Assembly (NCBI GenBank): GCA_963848375.1
Contig: CAWKDK010000017.1
Location: forward strand, 3,461-67,460
Reading direction: 5' to 3'
From: JAJPJE01 sp963848375
GTDB lineage: Bacteria > Acidobacteriota > Terriglobia > Terriglobales > Acidobacteriaceae
DNA: 64,000 nucleotides
The notes beneath the pieces are model-generated. The model was not told the origin of the DNA, searched no databases, and saw only the letters and a program-made list of their open reading frames with translations. The position numbers and the translations under genes are program-made. Below are positions 26,786-36,357 of the stretch, one piece after another. Position 1 is the first letter of the stretch. Every line of letters begins with the position of its first letter.

Positions 26786-29161
26786 TTACTTTTCCAAGAC
26801 TTCGTCCAGGTTCAGACGGTCGCCGCTCTGGAGCGTAATCATCTTCTGGAGCGACTTATAGCCCGGTGCGCTGAGCACGATCTCATAATTTCCGGGTGGG
26901 ATTGCGAATTCCGCGGGCGTACCCCGGTCCATCATGCGATTGTTGATCGAGATCTGCGCGCCCTTCGGGGTGGTTTTGATCTTCACCACGCCGAGGTCCT
27001 TACTTCCTCCACCGAACAGCTTGCCCAGCTTGTTCGTGCTACGCACCTCGGTGGCATCGCCCATAGGCTTGAGATTGGCCGCAACGCGGGCGGTCTGGCC
27101 GGGCGTCGCTTCCAGAGACTGTGAAACCTCAAAGAAGCCGAGTCTTTTCAGGTTAATCGTGTGGGAACCCTTACCAACGGCGAACTGGGCGGGCGTCACT
27201 TTTCCGCTGTCGCGGCCGTCCACATAGATGGAAGCACCAGCAGGATCACTCGTGATCGCGGCTAAAGCCACCAGCTCGGAAAGGTTCATTGAAACCACAG
27301 CCCGATTCGAGGCGAGAACCTCGACGTTTTGCGTCTGTGCCGAGAAGCCGGGCTTCGAAACCACCACGGAATGCGAACCGGCGTACACGGTAATCCCATA
27401 CGGGGTTACCCAGGCAGGATCAGTCCTGCCGTCGATCTGCACCTGCGCTCCCGTTGGAATCGAAGTGATGTTAATCTCCCCGGTCGCTGGACTCGGAGCG
27501 GGCGCAGCTACCTGCTTCACCGCAGTCTTCTTTCTTTTGTCCTTCTTGGAGTAGACGACCTCAGGCTCGGAAGGCTGCTGCTGTTCGGCGGCTAACACAT
27601 CCGGAGACTGGGCAGGCAGCTGAGCGGGCGCGGCGACTACCGGCTCGGGCTTCGACTGAATAGCGTTCCCGGCCGCGGGCTGAATGACGTCTTCGCGGTT
27701 GTGGCCAAATTGCAGTCCAAGTAGAACCGCGATGATCAAGAGCAGCAGCACGGCACCGCCGGCAATCATCTGGTTCTTACGATCGGCCAGATCGAATCCC
27801 GCGCTCTTTGCTTTCGCCTTGGGCCTTGGCGAAGGCGTTTGAACCGGCGCGGCGGCAACTGGAGGCGGGCTGACCCGGGGCGCCGAGCGTTCCGGCGCAA
27901 CCGGCGGAGTCGAAATTCGTATGGTGCTGTCAAGCACCGGCTTGTTTCTCGGCGCCGAAACCACAAGTGGATGAACCACCTTGGTTTCCTGCTTCGGTTG
28001 CTGCGCTTCGACCGTGCCCGGAATTGGTTCGGGCGCTACCGCAATGCTGGATTGCGGAGCCGCTGCCGGCTTCGGCGCGAGCGGAATCGGAGTCATCGGA
28101 ATCGGCGGTACCGATGGCGTGAAGGTTCCGTAGGATGGAGCTGCCGGAGGCATCGTCGGCCTCGGCGTCATCATGTCGGATGTAACTGGATTCGCCGCAT
28201 AGGCGCTTGCGGGTGCTGCTGGGGGAGGAGTGTTCGGTTTCAACCCAATGGGCGGAGCGAATGTTTCCGGACGAGCGATATTCGGCGGAGCTGGCGGCGC
28301 TTGCATGTGAGCAGTGTCAACGCCTACCGGGACGCTCGCAGCTCCAAACTGCTTGTAATGCTCGATGTCGTTGATGAGTTCGGCGCCTGTCTGGTAACGC
28401 TCGGACGGATTCTTGGCGAGCGCTTTCATGACCACGTGATTGATTCCGGGAGGCACACCGGGAACAACTTGTGACAATGGCGGCGGCAACTGCGACAAAA
28501 TGTTTTTGCAGATTTCTTCCCGGGTCTCGCCGGCGGCGGCCTTCTTGCCGGAGATCAGTTCATAAAGCATCGCGCCCCAGTTGAAGATGTTGGAGCGAAC
28601 GTCCATAGGTGCGCGCTGGATCTGTTCCGGAGCCATGTAATACAGAAGCTGCGGAATAGTTTTGGGACCGGGCGCGCCAACTTCCACTCCGGAAGGGACG
28701 CCATAGTCCATGATCTTGACCGAGCCATCCCACTCGATCATGACGTTGCCGGGCTTCAGATTGCGATGAACGATTTTTTTGCTGGCAGCATGATCGAGCG
28801 CGGAGCAGACCTGGCGCGAAATGTCGACGATATCGTTCGTGGACATTTCTTTCTTGCTCAGCATCATGTCGAAAACGCGGATGCCGTCGACGAATTCGAG
28901 CACCGCGAAGAAGACACCCTTATCTTCCCCAGTTCCAACTACGGTGACGATATTCGGGCTGCTGAGGGCACGTGCTTCTTCCGCTTCAGTGCGAAAACGC
29001 TTCAGCAATTCCTGGTCGTGGCCTTCGTTGGAATCCAAGCGGAAGGTTTTGAGCGCGACCGTCTGCTTGGTCTTCGCGTCCGTGGCTTTTATGACCGTGC
29101 CAACCCGATACTGGGCTAGTTCGCCGACGACTTCGTAACGTCCAAGGGTCTCTTTACCCAT
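26786..29161 (-). CDS. Probable pseudokinase: PknB-like domain with three C-terminal PEGA repeats
   Basis: The protein is 791 residues. The kinase fold spans ~8-270: the lysine VALK (K38) remains, but the glycine loop has lost its first two glycines (LAQYRVGTV), the catalytic HRD is HRN (N134 in VHRNLKPGNV), and DFG is DYG. A ~190-residue Pro/Ala linker precedes a membrane helix at ~466-486 (GGAVLLLLIIAVLLGLQF). Another linker leads to three PEGA modules (~561-628, 633-700, 720-791), each with the PxGAxxxxDG-like turn. PEGA domains are thought to contact cell-wall components. It likely senses the envelope and regulates a partner, perhaps the kinase just downstream. Confidence 0.88.
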   Translation of the reverse strand: MGKETLGRYEVVGELAQYRVGTVIKATDAKTKQTVALKTFRLDSNEGHDQELLKRFRTEAEEARALSSPNIVTVVGTGEDKGVFFAVLEFVDGIRVFDMMLSKKEMSTNDIVDISRQVCSALDHAASKKIVHRNLKPGNVMIEWDGSVKIMDYGVPSGVEVGAPGPKTIPQLLYYMAPEQIQRAPMDVRSNIFNWGAMLYELISGKKAAAGETREEICKNILSQLPPPLSQVVPGVPPGINHVVMKALAKNPSERYQTGAELINDIEHYKQFGAASVPVGVDTAHMQAPPAPPNIARPETFAPPIGLKPNTPPPAAPASAYAANPVTSDMMTPRPTMPPAAPSYGTFTPSVPPIPMTPIPLAPKPAAAPQSSIAVAPEPIPGTVEAQQPKQETKVVHPLVVSAPRNKPVLDSTIRISTPPVAPERSAPRVSPPPVAAAPVQTPSPRPKAKAKSAGFDLADRKNQMIAGGAVLLLLIIAVLLGLQFGHNREDVIQPAAGNAIQSKPEPVVAAPAQLPAQSPDVLAAEQQQPSEPEVVYSKKDKRKKTAVKQVAAPAPSPATGEINITSIPTGAQVQIDGRTDPAWVTPYGITVYAGSHSVVVSKPGFSAQTQNVEVLASNRAVVSMNLSELVALAAITSDPAGASIYVDGRDSGKVTPAQFAVGKGSHTINLKRLGFFEVSQSLEATPGQTARVAANLKPMGDATEVRSTNKLGKLFGGGSKDLGVVKIKTTPKGAQISINNRMMDRGTPAEFAIPPGNYEIVLSAPGYKSLQKMITLQSGDRLNLDEVLEK

Positions 29162-29403
29162 TTCTGCCTCTTAAATTCGTGGCGAAGCCCGAGGGGAGCG
29201 CCGTGAGGCGCGCACCTTCACTGAGGGAGGAACGTCGAAGATAACCGAAGTTATCCGCATTAGGGCAGGTAACCTTAGAACACAGAGCATTGGACTTTGG
29301 TCACGTGCGCGCAAGGGCCTGGAATCGCGATGAAAATTCGCTGGGTGTGGAAAAGCTGCCATGGATCAAGGGTATTGACAGGTTGAGAGCAGCGGCGCAA
29401 TAT

Positions 29404-29432
29404 ACGTCGTATACGACGCGTCGTACACGACA
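29404..29432 (+). promoter_or_regulatory. Tandem palindromic operators upstream of the ICMT-marR pair
   Basis: Two near-identical palindromes sit side by side: GTCGTATACGAC at 29406-29417 (perfect; 14 bp perfect counting flanking C/G) and GTCGTACACGAC at 29420-29431 (one mismatch). Their centres are 14 bp apart and the pair ends 16 bases before the start codon at 29448. The MarR-family gene in the same operon is the obvious ligand-responsive binder, implying autoregulation. Confidence 0.65.
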
Positions 29433-29447
29433 TAGAGAGGAGGGCGT

Positions 29448-30020
29448 GTGAACTTCGACGTTGGCGAGGTGATTCGCTGGCTCTGGATCTGCGTCGGCAT
29501 TTTCTGGGTCGTGGGCTGGCTGGGCTCTAAGCCTTCAGCTCGCGCACAAGCGACTGGATCGAGAGCGCTGCAGCTGTCGTTCGAACTGGCGGCGTTTTAC
29601 CTGCTGCTCTATAAGCATTGGCTGCCCTCGTTCCTGCGAATTCGCGTGCTGCCTGACGCGGTGACAACCGGCTGGGTAGGAGTCGCACTGGTCGCGGCAG
29701 GCGCCGGCGTCGCCGTATGGGCGCGACTGTCGCTGGGCACGAACTGGAGCGCGCGGGTCACGATCAAACAGCAACACGAACTCGTTCGGACGGGTCCCTA
29801 TGCGATGGTGCGACACCCGATTTACTTCGGCTTGCTTTTGATGGTGCTGGGCACGGCGGTTGAAATCGGGCAGGTACGCGGCTTCGTGGCACTGGCCCTG
29901 GCATTCACGGGATGGTTCTTGAAGTCACGAACCGAAGATGCGTTCATGGAAGAGCACTTCGGGGGTGAATATCTGCAATACAAGAAGCAGGTAAAGGGAT
30001 TGATTCCTGGAATCTTCTGA
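29448..30020 (+). CDS. Isoprenylcysteine carboxyl methyltransferase (ICMT)-family membrane methyltransferase
   Basis: This 190-residue protein has four to five hydrophobic helices and the conserved C-terminal core: ELVRTGPYAMVRHPIYFGLL (the RHPIY motif that binds S-adenosylmethionine/cofactor) and a late Glu-rich FMEEHFGGEYLQYKKQV. In bacteria these proteins methylate unidentified small or lipid substrates rather than prenylated proteins. The start is a GTG at 29448 behind GGAGG. The MarR gene follows after 24 bases, and tandem palindromes lie upstream, so the pair looks like a regulated detoxification-type unit. Confidence 0.82.
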   Translation: MNFDVGEVIRWLWICVGIFWVVGWLGSKPSARAQATGSRALQLSFELAAFYLLLYKHWLPSFLRIRVLPDAVTTGWVGVALVAAGAGVAVWARLSLGTNWSARVTIKQQHELVRTGPYAMVRHPIYFGLLLMVLGTAVEIGQVRGFVALALAFTGWFLKSRTEDAFMEEHFGGEYLQYKKQVKGLIPGIF

Positions 30021-30044
30021 TCGACGCTCGAATAGAAAGAGACA

Positions 30045-30503
30045 ATGCGACACGAAGAACTGAATACGCTGGCGCGAGAGATCAGCGAACACTTGCGCGT
30101 GATCCGGCAGATTTTGCGGCGTCCCATGGAAGCGGAGTTTGCGCGTGGACATTTGACCGGCCCTCAACAGTTGGTGATGGAAGTTCTGGTGCGGTCGCAT
30201 GGGCTGAGCTTGAAAGAACTGAGCCAGCAAGTAAGTCTGTCGCACAGCACGGTTTCGGGAATTGTGGACCGATTAGAGAAACGCGGATTCGTGAAGCGCA
30301 AGGCGGATCCAAACGATCGGCGCTTCACGGTGATCACGCCATCCAAAGCGGTGGAAGAATTCCTGAAAAAGAAACTGCCGGCGCTGACGATCCATCCACT
30401 GGCAGAAGTTCTGGCGCGAGCCAATGCATCCGAACGCGAAGAGATTGTGCGCGGGGTGCGGGCGCTGCGCAAAGTCGCGGACGGATCAACGAAAGAAAAT
30501 TAG
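30045..30503 (+). CDS. MarR-family transcriptional regulator
   Basis: This 152-residue protein shows the winged-helix pattern of MarR: recognition region LSLKELSQQVSLSHSTVSGI, then VDRLEKRGFVKRKADPNDRR forming the wing with the conserved D-x-R-R. Dimerisation helices lie at both ends. MarR dimers bind palindromes and release them on ligand binding. The gene is 24 bases behind the ICMT gene and most likely controls the operon through the palindromes at 29406-29431. The C-terminus is a polar tail. Confidence 0.92.
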   Translation: MRHEELNTLAREISEHLRVIRQILRRPMEAEFARGHLTGPQQLVMEVLVRSHGLSLKELSQQVSLSHSTVSGIVDRLEKRGFVKRKADPNDRRFTVITPSKAVEEFLKKKLPALTIHPLAEVLARANASEREEIVRGVRALRKVADGSTKEN

Positions 30504-30799
30504 AGCTTCGATTCCAGAAAATTGGTGATTCACAGGTCAGTTCACGAGCGGATTGCGGCGTCGACCCACACGTACACCATCCAAAGTAAGCCCCCGGACA
30601 GTGATCAATTCGGTACTATTGCGGCATGGAAGCGGGTATAGATGTGGTACTTTAAACCCGATTTCAGTACGAAAACGTAGAGACGTGGTCCGGAACCCAG
30701 CGGGATATTTGTCTCTCGTTTACGGAAGCCCAGCGGAGCGACGATAAGACGAATCGCCGGGCTGAAGTGCAATCGGCAAAGGAAAAGACGGAGTAAAGA

Positions 30800-33700
30800 A
30801 TGGCTCTCGGTTTTGGCTTCAACAAACAGAAAGTGCTTGCCAGCGCGGAGAAGTATGTCCAGCAGGGCAAGCTGACGAATGCCATCGCCGAGTACGAGAA
30901 GATTCTCGAGAAGGATCCGAAAGACCTCACTGTCCTGAACACCATTGGCGATCTCTACGCTCGCGATGGAGACTCATCGAAGGCCAGCGAATACTACACG
31001 CGCGTGGGCGATTCGTATGCGCAACAGGGATTCACGCTGCGCGCGATTGCGATGTACAAGAAGGTCACGAAGCTCGACCCAAGTTCGCTCGCCATGGTGC
31101 AGAAGCTGGCTGAGCTCTACACGCAACAGGGTCTGCTCAACGACGCCCGGCAACAGTACCTGATCCTCGCAGACTCCGCACAGAAGAAGAACGATTACGA
31201 CGGCGCGTCTCGCATCTTCGAAAAGATGCTGGAGGGCGATCCGGACAATGCGGCGATCCAGGGAAAGCTGGCGGATATTTACGTTCGGCTTGGGAAAAAG
31301 GATAAGGCGCGCGATCTGCTGCTTCGGATCGCTACTGCGCTCTCCGAGCGGCGCTCGATGGACGCGGCAATCGACGCACTGAACCGATTGCTGGCGATCG
31401 ACGCCACTAACACCGAAGCGCTGCTGCTGCGCGGCAAGATTGCCCTCGACGCAGGGGATACTGCGGGCGGGATCAAGTTCCTTGAGCGCGTATCCGACGA
31501 TTGACTCCTTGCCGCAAGGATTGCATTCGCTGCTGCGCGCGTACCTGAGCCTCGGCAAGTACGACGAGTCTGAGCCGCTGGCACGCAAGCTGCTTTCAGT
31601 TCATAACGACAGTAGTGGGATTCGCGAATATGCGACATCGCTGGTGACATCGGGCAACGCAGAAATCGCATTGCGGATCTACGACGAGTTTTCGAGCACG
31701 CTGCTCGCGGGCGACAGCACGGAAGTGATCCTGGCATTGCAGCCTCTGATTGGGCAGCTGAAAGATCAGCCTGCATCGCTTGAAACACTGCGCAATATTT
31801 TCGAGAAGGCCGGAGCATCCAGCAGCGTTCCTGAGATCGACGAGTTACTTGCGCACGCGTACGTGCAAACGGGAGAGCTGGAGAAGGCTCGCGATTTATA
31901 CAAGGCGCTGGCGGATCTGGAAACAGGCAATCCGCTTCACTTGCAGAACTACCGCCAGGTAATGACGCGCCTGGGACAGGATGTTGCGGCGCGTCCGACC
32001 GAGCCGGAAGAAGGCGACCAGGCGTTTTTCATCGAGGAACTGGCCGAGCAGACTGGTCCATCGCTGCAACAGTCCTATGCGCCCGCTCTTGCGGAGAGCA
32101 TCAATTCCGCGCTCACGGAGTCTGAGCTATACGAATCGTATGGCAAGACGCCGCAGGCGATCCACCTGCTGGAAGGCGCGCTGGCAAAAGCTCCGGAAGA
32201 TGTTCGGCTGAACCAGCGGCTGGCTTCGATTTATCTGCGCAACAGCCGGCCGGATGATGCCGCTAAATGCTATCGGGTGCTGAGCCAGATTTTCAGCAAA
32301 GTTGGAAAATCGGAAGAGGCTGCGCAATACGCGGAATATGCCGCGCGATGTGGCAGCACCGACACTGCGCATGAAGTTGCGACGCCGCCGGTGGAACCGC
32401 CCGCAGAGATTCCGGTTGCGGCAGAACCGGTCGCTGAGCATCCCGTCGCGCAAGCCGCGCCGGTAGTCGAGCCAGCGGAAGAAACCGCGCCAGAAGCGGA
32501 TATTCCGGCATTCGAAATTACGCCTCCTTCGCATGCCGATGCCGGCGAATCGCACGAGATCGATCTCTCAGCGGAGTGGGAAGCAGCTGTTTCCGATGAG
32601 CCAGTGGTTGAGTCGGCTGCGGCCGAAGTACATCTGCCGCCTGCTCCAGAGCCGGTGCTCGAAGCCAAATTGCCAGAACCGGAAGAAGCGCCAGTTTCCG
32701 CGGAGGCTCCGCATCCCAGCGTGGTCAGCGACCTGCTGGAAGAGATCAAGTTCTACATTTCGCAATCAATGCTCGACGAAGCGCGCGTGGCTTTGGACCG
32801 GCTGCGTGAACTTTCGCCAGAGAATGGCGAGATTCCTTCGTTCCAGTCGCACATAGAAGTGCTGGCGGCAGCAGCTTCTATGGTCGAGGCGGCGAATGCC
32901 CCGGCTGAGCAAGTTCCAGAAATCCAGGAAGTGCAGGAACCGGAAGTCGAAGAGATTCGAGTTGAGCCCTCGGCTCTGGATGACAGTCTCATCGAGAACC
33001 TGCTCACCGATCATGCGCCCGATGCGGAATTCGAGCTGCCAGTGCCTGAGGCAGAGCCGATCGCGGCGCAAACAGCTCCTATTACCGATTTCGAGTTAGA
33101 CGAGCCAGAAGAGCCCGCGGCCGAGAAGTACGTCGAACCCGAGCACATCCCGGGTATCGTGCACGAGCTGACCCCGATCACGGAAGAACTCCCGGTTCCA
33201 GAAGTGCCCGCAGCTTCGAAAAGCGCAAAAGCCTGCAGCGGAATTCAAGATTGAAGCAGAACACCTGCTCGAGATCGAAGAAGAAGTTCCGGCGACATCG
33301 AGCGAGCCGTTTGAGGAGCTCGTGCCCGCTCCTGCTCCTGCGGCTGAAGAAGAGGAAGAAGAGCCCGAGCCAGTTGTATTGGAGCCGGAAGTAGAGCCGG
33401 AGCCGATGATTGCCGCAGCTTCGCATCCGCAAGACGTGCTCTCCGATTTCGTACTCGATCTCGAGAGTTCGCTTGGGAACGATTTCATGAGCGGCGGCAA
33501 TGGCAGTTCGCCGCTATCGAGCCCTGGACTTCCAGGGTCAGGACCGAGCCTCCCGAGCATCCCAGTAATTCCGGCACCATCGATTCCGACGCACGCGGCG
33601 GCTGCGAGTTCGACGATCTCCGCAACATCTGGGGCGGCAACAGCCGTTGCAGCAGCTCCAGAAGTCGTGCCGGCGGAAAACGACGAAACCGCATCTCCGC

Positions 33701-34134
33701 TTTCCGAGCTGTTCGCAGAATTCAAAGAAGAAGTGGAAGAGGGATCTTCGGATAAGGAAGATCCGGAGACTCACTACAACCTGGGCGTTGCGTTCAAAGA
33801 AATGGGATTGCTCGATGAAGCGATCAGTGAGTTGCAGAAAGTCTGCGCCGCGATCGATCACGGCCAATCCTTCGGGCAAGTGATTCAGGCATATACCTGG
33901 CTCGCACATTGCTTCGTGGAGAAGGGCATTCCGGAAGCTGGGATCAAATGGTATGAGAAGGCGTTAGTGGTCCCAGGAGATCAGGAAACTCACACTGCCG
34001 TAGAATACGAACTGGCTTGTGCGTGCGAAGCCGCGGGCGATCGCAAGTTGGCATTGCAACACTTCATGGAAGTGTACGGAAGCAATATCGATTATCGCGA
34101 CGTTTCGGAGCGCATCAAAACCCTGAAAGCCTGA
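30800..34134 (+). CDS. Large TPR protein with acidic Pro/Glu-rich middle (frameshifted)
   Basis: GGAG precedes ATG 30800. The first ~230 residues are tandem TPRs (YVQQGKLTNAIAEYEKILEK, KASEYYTRVGDSYAQQG). The frame shifts at ~31490 (FLER joins AYPTIDSLPQGLHSLLRAYL) and again at the A-run 33219-33222 (removing one A gives SKAQKPAAEFKIEAEH). In between lie more TPRs and a long Pro/Ala/Glu segment; the end has a final TPR block (HYNLGVAFKEMGLLDEAISE). Restored, it is ~1110 residues, cytoplasmic, with no signal peptide. It is probably a scaffold; the partner is unknown. Both shifts look like one-base sequencing insertions. Confidence 0.78.
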
Positions 34135-34153
34135 AATCCCGTAGAATCGGAAG

Positions 34154-34546
34154 ATGGATTCTGCGCGCAAGGGGAAAGAACCGGAATACCCCAGACAGGA
34201 TGCCGACCCTCTGAACGCCAGTACGCCAATCATTACCCAGCCGTCTGCGGCATCCCCTAATCCGCCTGAGCCTGTGCCGCGGCATATTGTCTGGATCCAC
34301 CGAATTTCCATGGTGGTTTTCGTGGTGTTCTGCATCGAGTTGGGATTGTTCATCGCTGTGCTTCCCTGGATCTCGGTGTGGAACCAGAACAGTTTCGTGC
34401 TCACTCATCCGGGGTTGCGCGATTTCATCAGTAACAACTTTGTGCGGGGAGCAATTTCCGGGCTCGGGATCCTTGATCTGTGGATTGGAATCTGGGAAGC
34501 AGTGCACTATCGCGATCCAGTGGCGATCGAAGAAGACGGTGAGTAA
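34154..34546 (+). CDS. Two-helix hypothetical membrane protein
   Basis: The product is 130 residues. A Pro-rich cytoplasmic N-terminus (~45 residues) precedes a membrane helix (ISMVVFVVFCIELGLFIAVL), a short loop SVWNQNSFVLTHPGLRDF and a second helix (ISGLGILDLWIGIWEAV). No family motif is known to me. It starts 19 bases after the TPR gene and may be co-transcribed with it, ending at the terminator near 34600. Confidence 0.6.
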   Translation: MDSARKGKEPEYPRQDADPLNASTPIITQPSAASPNPPEPVPRHIVWIHRISMVVFVVFCIELGLFIAVLPWISVWNQNSFVLTHPGLRDFISNNFVRGAISGLGILDLWIGIWEAVHYRDPVAIEEDGE

Positions 34547-34598
34547 GCGCTGATCAGAATTCCGCGGCGACAAGCTTGCGGGATGGAAATCAAAACGA

Positions 34599-34623
34599 AA
34601 AGGGAGCGAACTTCGCTCCCTTT
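34599..34623. terminator. Bidirectional terminator between convergent genes
   Basis: A perfect 10-bp stem, AAAGGGAGCG with CGCTCCCTTT, and a five-base loop lie between the plus-strand membrane gene and the minus-strand secreted-protein gene. The A/T ends give a U-tract in both directions. Confidence 0.8.
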
Positions 34624-34654
34624 CTACGTTTTCAGCCTGTAACGACTGCGACTT

Positions 34655-35014
34655 CTATTTGCCGACTGCAGGTTCGCTATTGAACCGGATGCCCTGCTTC
34701 TTGCCCGCGAACTGGATTTCGTACATCGAGCGGGTGCCATCGGGATTCATCTTGCTGATGATGCTGTCGTGCTGCGGCGGGTTCTGAACCTCCACCACTT
34801 CGCCCGTCGCGGTGGCTACAGTTTTCTTGCCCTGCATTACATTCACCTGGGCGGTGTTGCCGGTGGTGGTATAGGCGAACTTGTAGCTGCCCGGGTTGAT
34901 TGTGGTTCCGTTGAGCTGGTTCGCGTTATTGAGATTGATCTGCATGTTGGCTGCGAGTGCAAAAGCTGTCGTCAGAACAAATGCGACCAGAACGAGTGCT
35001 TTGAGTGTCTTCAA
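34655..35014 (-). CDS. Small secreted protein (119 aa), TTG start
   Basis: AAGGAGG lies eight bases before a TTG at 35014, which gives a textbook signal peptide (KTLKALVLVAFVLTTAFALA) directly after the start, so this codon is preferred over the in-frame ATG 24 bases upstream. The mature part is beta-rich and polar (MQINLNNANQLNGTTINPGS, TGNTAQVNVMQGKKTVATAT, SMYEIQFAGKKQGIRF). It resembles small exported proteins common in Acidobacteria; the function is unknown. A hairpin terminator follows. Confidence 0.65.
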   Translation of the reverse strand: MKTLKALVLVAFVLTTAFALAANMQINLNNANQLNGTTINPGSYKFAYTTTGNTAQVNVMQGKKTVATATGEVVEVQNPPQHDSIISKMNPDGTRSMYEIQFAGKKQGIRFNSEPAVGK

Positions 35015-35457
35015 GTGAACATCCTCCTTGGCTTTCATCGCAGACCGCATCACTCCTGCTCCGCACGCTGGCTTTGCCATGTCTAACGAAACATAGCGGA
35101 ATGCGATAGAAACTTGTTGAATGATTGCTAGTGCCGGCCGCAAGCTCCTGGCTGATCCGGCATTGCCTGATATACGCGCCAGAGTACGTCCCACTGCAAA
35201 TTCTGGCGGTGACCTATGGCACGTCCTCTTGTGCCAACGCACACAATGAAAGACGCGTTGGTAACGACACTGTTAGCAGCATGGGGACGAAAAGTATGGA
35301 AATCGGGTTGCATAGCATTCGGTCAGCATTGATGAAAGGGGATCTCGAGTGTCGATTGATCGACGCGAAGGGTTCAACGAGTCCTAAGTATAAAAAAGTG
35401 TGAACTGCGCGCGACGCGACTCCTGCTCATTCCGGAAAAATCAGCTGGAGAACACCA
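35015..35457. other. Intergenic region, no gene seen
   Basis: About 440 bases lie between two leftward genes. Short open frames exist on the plus strand without ribosome sites or family resemblance. It must carry the promoter of the small secreted protein. No repeat or strong hairpin was noticed. Confidence 0.35.
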
Positions 35458-36174
35458 TCATTTCTTCAGTTCCAGAATCAGCATGTAAGCGTCGGACTTG
35501 CCGTCGTTTGATAGGCCATCGAATCTGCCACTGTGCCAGTACGTATCGCCGGGTTGAAGCGTGAAGGCCTCCTCGCCCGCATGCGCCTGCAGGGGCGATA
35601 GCGCCACGATCAGGTGCTTGCGGTCGTCCGCGTGCTGCTGCATCGTGACTTGCGAGCCCAGACGCACTCGGAAGAGCTTGGCCGTCTCGGTCTCAAACAA
35701 CTCAGCCTGCTCATACTCTCCTTGCGAGGATTTGCCGAACCGAACTTCCTGGCAACTTTGTGCCGCGAGCCCGCAGACCGCGGACTTGGGTGCGAGACTG
35801 GGGGACACCTCAACTGCAATCAACTGCGCCATCTCATGCGACTTGTTAACCAGCTTATGCTGCCAACCGCCCTGTAGCAGTTGCATTTCACCATCGTCCA
35901 GCGACATTTCGAAATTAGTGTTGAATCCAACGGCGGCAATCGTGCTTTTCCCGATGGAGATAAGCAGGTAGTCGCGGGTGGAAGCGCTCACCGGGGCAGA
36001 GCTGTCGGCCGGGATGCTGAGTTTTCTCACGGTTACATCTGCGTTGCGCATCTGCACGTTGGTGAAATGGTCTGCTTCCGGGATATTCGGAACGAGTCGA
36101 TTGGCGCCGCGATGTTGCGCAACGGCGATCAGGCTGGTGGCCAGAACGAGAGACGGAACGAGTACATGGCGCAT
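35458..36174 (-). CDS. Secreted cupin-like protein
   Basis: From ATG 36174 the precursor is 238 residues with a signal peptide (RHVLVPSLVLATSLIAVAQH). The mature protein appears to hold two cupin-like halves: one around DYLLISIGKSTIAAVGF...MSLDDGEMQLLQGGWQHKLV, the second around RVRLGSQVTMQQHADDRKHL...FTLQPGDTYWHSGR. Some cupin metal-ligand histidines are visible (QQHADDRKH, YWHSG). No enzyme activity can be inferred. It is divergent from the PEGA protein gene at 36358. Confidence 0.6.
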   Translation of the reverse strand: MRHVLVPSLVLATSLIAVAQHRGANRLVPNIPEADHFTNVQMRNADVTVRKLSIPADSSAPVSASTRDYLLISIGKSTIAAVGFNTNFEMSLDDGEMQLLQGGWQHKLVNKSHEMAQLIAVEVSPSLAPKSAVCGLAAQSCQEVRFGKSSQGEYEQAELFETETAKLFRVRLGSQVTMQQHADDRKHLIVALSPLQAHAGEEAFTLQPGDTYWHSGRFDGLSNDGKSDAYMLILELKK

Positions 36175-36357
36175 GTGCTTTTGCTCGGAAGGTTTGTAGC
36201 ACATTCGCCCACAAGGCTACAGGCGACGCGAGTTTTGTTCCAAATTCGGAAAAAGAGTGGGTGGCCGGAAAATTGACTCGCTGCAACACTTCAGTAAGGT
36301 GTCTGAGCGATATTCCAATTGCTCGCTCCGGTCTGCTCGCGTGAAGATAAGCACACC

